NCBI GenBank assembly: GCA_938036585.1
Contig: CALHQN010000119.1
Span: 1 to 5,163, forward strand
Length of the DNA: 5,163 bases
Source: an uncultured Campylobacter sp.
Lineage (GTDB): Bacteria > Campylobacterota > Campylobacteria > Campylobacterales > Campylobacteraceae
Direction: 5' to 3'
Shown here: in pieces, positions 3,559 through 5,163 of the stretch
Layout: every line of letters starts with the position of its first letter
How positions within the stretch are numbered: position 1 is the stretch's first letter
Made by a program: the position numbers and the translations under genes
The notes under the pieces: generated by a model
What the model was told of the DNA's origin: nothing
The model's database searches: none
Seen by the model: only the letters and a program-made list of their open reading frames with translations

Positions 3559-4872
3559 ATGCTTTCTAGGTTAAAATTTATCCCCCTGATTTTAATATCC
3601 TTGGTTACTTTTTCTTTTTCCGTCCAAGTTCCCCTTTCGTCTAGTTCTTACGATTATCGTTTTAAAATTTCTACCGCTGGCGATATGTGGCTTTATAACG
3701 GCATAGTTGACGGTATAGTCGAACATTGCCAATATACTCAGATTGAAAATAATGCTTATGTACAACCTAGTTTTAATGAGACTGCATTTAAAAAGAATTC
3801 CTTTTATGCCCAATCAGATCCAGCCTCTAAATCTCCTAATGGTTATTTTGTTAATCCCGCCTCTCTTTATAAATTTTTGGGTTATGAAACTATCAATGGC
3901 AATCAAATTTTAAAATATGAAACCTATTCGTGGGCTAAAATAGCCGAGGGTTCTACTACGGCAAGATGTGTTAAGTGCAATACAAAAGTAGGTGAATATT
4001 TCGATTCTACTACCGGTTTATGCGTTAATAAATGCGAGGATATATCCAATCGGCGCGATCGCTTTAATTGTATGTGTAAACGTGCAGAAAAGCTTGGTTT
4101 TGATAGCGTTGCTGATCATGTTGTAGGCGATAAAACCGCAGTTTGTTCGTATACTTGCATTACGACTAAAGATGATCCCGAAGCTAAAGTTGGCGGTGAT
4201 GGAAATTTATTCACTGTAACTTATAAAATTCGCGATACCGATCCAAATGCTAGTGGCGTTTGCTTCACAGATGACAGCTATACTCACGGCACTAAACCTG
4301 GCAATCCCGACAAGCCAGATAAACCAAATCCTGATAAACCTGACAAACCAAATCCCGATAAACCTGATAAACCCAATCCCGACAAACCAAATCCTGGCGG
4401 CGGCGGAGGCAAACCAGGTGGAGGAGGCAATAAGCCCGATAAGCCTGGTGATAATAATCCTGGTGGAGGCAGTAAACCTGGGGATAAAGAGGATGATAAG
4501 GGCAAATTTAATCCCAAAGATTTTGATGATGGCGGTCTTGATAAAGCTCGTGATGATTTGTATGGTGGTATCAAAGACCATTTGAATAATGGCTTATCTA
4601 AATTTGACGGTTTACGAAACGGAATAGATCAATTTATTAAAAATATTAAGGGTAAAGGATTTGCGAAAGTGAAGTCTGAAATTAAGCGTTCTTGTCCTAT
4701 TAAAAAGCAGATTACTTTATCTGACGGTAAAATCTATGATATATTAGTGGATTATTGCGATGCCGTCTCTCCCGTTTCCGAAATTTCATATTATGTTTTT
4801 TACGTCGGTTTTGTTGTAGGAGCCTTTTTGCTATTTTTGAAACTTCTTGTAATTTCTCTTGCGGGGGTTTGA
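3559..4872 (+). CDS. pIII/TspB-like phage adsorption protein
   Basis: This 437-residue exported protein has the layout of a filamentous phage receptor-binding protein. A signal peptide covers residues 1 to about 21 (MLSRLKF, hydrophobic core, FSFS). An N-terminal region (about 22-243) has ten cysteines (57, 137, 140, 155, 159, 171, 173, 196, 200, 235), likely disulphide-bonded. Residues about 246-310 are a low-complexity Pro/Gly/Asp/Lys linker with NPDKPDKP repeats. A C-terminal domain carries C379 (SCP) and C400 just before one membrane helix (about 410-434). The SCP...C-helix ending resembles TspB-type proteins, whose genes commonly precede a DUF2523-type gene and zot. The N-terminus would bind the host pilus or receptor, and the C-terminus would anchor at the virion end. 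The AGGA site supports the chosen ATG. Confidence 0.85.
   Translation: MLSRLKFIPLILISLVTFSFSVQVPLSSSSYDYRFKISTAGDMWLYNGIVDGIVEHCQYTQIENNAYVQPSFNETAFKKNSFYAQSDPASKSPNGYFVNPASLYKFLGYETINGNQILKYETYSWAKIAEGSTTARCVKCNTKVGEYFDSTTGLCVNKCEDISNRRDRFNCMCKRAEKLGFDSVADHVVGDKTAVCSYTCITTKDDPEAKVGGDGNLFTVTYKIRDTDPNASGVCFTDDSYTHGTKPGNPDKPDKPNPDKPDKPNPDKPDKPNPDKPNPGGGGGKPGGGGNKPDKPGDNNPGGGSKPGDKEDDKGKFNPKDFDDGGLDKARDDLYGGIKDHLNNGLSKFDGLRNGIDQFIKNIKGKGFAKVKSEIKRSCPIKKQITLSDGKIYDILVDYCDAVSPVSEISYYVFYVGFVVGAFLLFLKLLVISLAGV
4303..4392 (+). repeat. 24-bp tandem repeats encoding NPDKPDKP
   Basis: Three copies of a 24-base unit (residues 249-256, 257-264, 265-272) and a partial fourth (273-277) encode NPDKPDKP. Synonymous differences between copies (CCC/CCT, GAC/GAT, AAG/AAA) show they are not freshly duplicated. 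A Gly-rich segment with KPGGGG and NKPDKPGD follows. The tract forms the flexible linker of the adsorption protein and is prone to length change. Confidence 0.9.
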
Positions 4873-4873
4873 T

Positions 4874-5163
4874 ATGCCAGCCTTTATAATATCTGCTTTA
4901 GCTTGGATTTTTAGAAAGCTTTCTTTTGGAAAGCTTGCGGAATTTGTTCTTAAAAAAGTCGTTTTTAGCAAATTCGTTCTTATCGAGATTGCAATGTTTG
5001 CTCTCATGGTAATATATTTCGGTGCTTTGCTTGCTATGGCCGTGTTTTTATTCGGTCAGCTGGGCGATATTTACGGCTCTATGAAAAATCTTACTAATCC
5101 TACTAGTTCAAATGAAGTAACTTCTGTCGGTCTTGCTGTTTTAGCGTCTCTTGGTATTTTCAG
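4874..5163 (+). CDS. pVI-like minor coat/membrane protein (partial, runs off the window)
   Basis: The frame opens with ATG one base after the adsorption-protein stop (TGATATG) and stays open for 96 codons to the window end, so the 3' end is missing. It starts MPAFIISALAWIFRKL, has an amphipathic basic part (about 13-33, RKLSFGKLAEFVLKKVVF), a long hydrophobic helix (about 34-61), a polar loop (62-82, with GDIYGSMKNLTNPTSS) and the start of another hydrophobic segment (83-96). Size and profile fit pVI or DUF2523-like proteins, which sit between the pIII-type gene and the pI/Zot gene in inoviruses and share the virion end with pIII. I infer this from gene order and membrane pattern; no diagnostic motif is visible. 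Confidence 0.75.
   Translation, partial: MPAFIISALAWIFRKLSFGKLAEFVLKKVVFSKFVLIEIAMFALMVIYFGALLAMAVFLFGQLGDIYGSMKNLTNPTSSNEVTSVGLAVLASLGIF

Noticed and set aside
4207..4585. Three long frames in other frames across the adsorption-protein linker
   Set aside because: They are shadows of the repetitive Pro/Lys/Asp/Gly tract. The plus-1 frame covers the same DNA with signal peptide, cysteines and membrane anchor in order.

Overview
The window looks like one end of an integrated filamentous bacteriophage (inovirus-type prophage) with two toxin-antitoxin modules at its edge. The AT-rich composition, TATAAT-type -10 boxes without clear -35 boxes, AAGGA-type ribosome binding sites and overall protein style suggest a Campylobacter-like Campylobacterota host. 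The genus is an inference, not a sequence match.

Region 1 (1-1340) holds two tandem hicAB toxin-antitoxin operons. Each has the same promoter-operator, TGTGTA-TAAT-TACACA, overlapping a perfect TATAAT. The leaders are nearly identical, and the C-terminal ribbon-helix-helix DNA-binding domains of the two HicB proteins are almost the same, while the HicA and HicB interaction regions have diverged. Between the modules (677-699) lies a copy of the last 23 bases of a tRNA gene, read on the minus strand and including CCA. The first bases of the window match the inner end of the same motif. I read these as phage attachment-site scars, which predicts an intact tRNA gene beyond the right edge of the window.

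Region 2 (1355-1944, minus strand) is a two-gene operon whose genes overlap by TAATG. It encodes a small helix-turn-helix protein and a single-span membrane protein with a coiled coil. A 350-base divergent control region follows (1945-2295), with a 21-bp imperfect inverted repeat, a central palindrome, and a potential RNA pseudoknot that would bury the ribosome binding site and start codon of the next gene.

Region 3 (2296-5163, plus strand) has the order expected of a filamentous phage virion module: a small soluble protein in the position of the ssDNA-binding protein, the pVIII-like major coat preprotein, a terminator-like hairpin, two tiny one-span membrane proteins (42 and 37 aa, pVII/pIX position), and a highly structured noncoding block. 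That block holds a 25-bp bulged hairpin plus two smaller hairpins and is a candidate packaging signal or replication origin. After it come another tiny membrane protein (43 aa), a 437-aa pIII/TspB-like adsorption protein and the start of a pVI-like protein that runs off the window. A pI/Zot assembly ATPase would be expected next. No replication initiator, integrase or recombinase is visible here.
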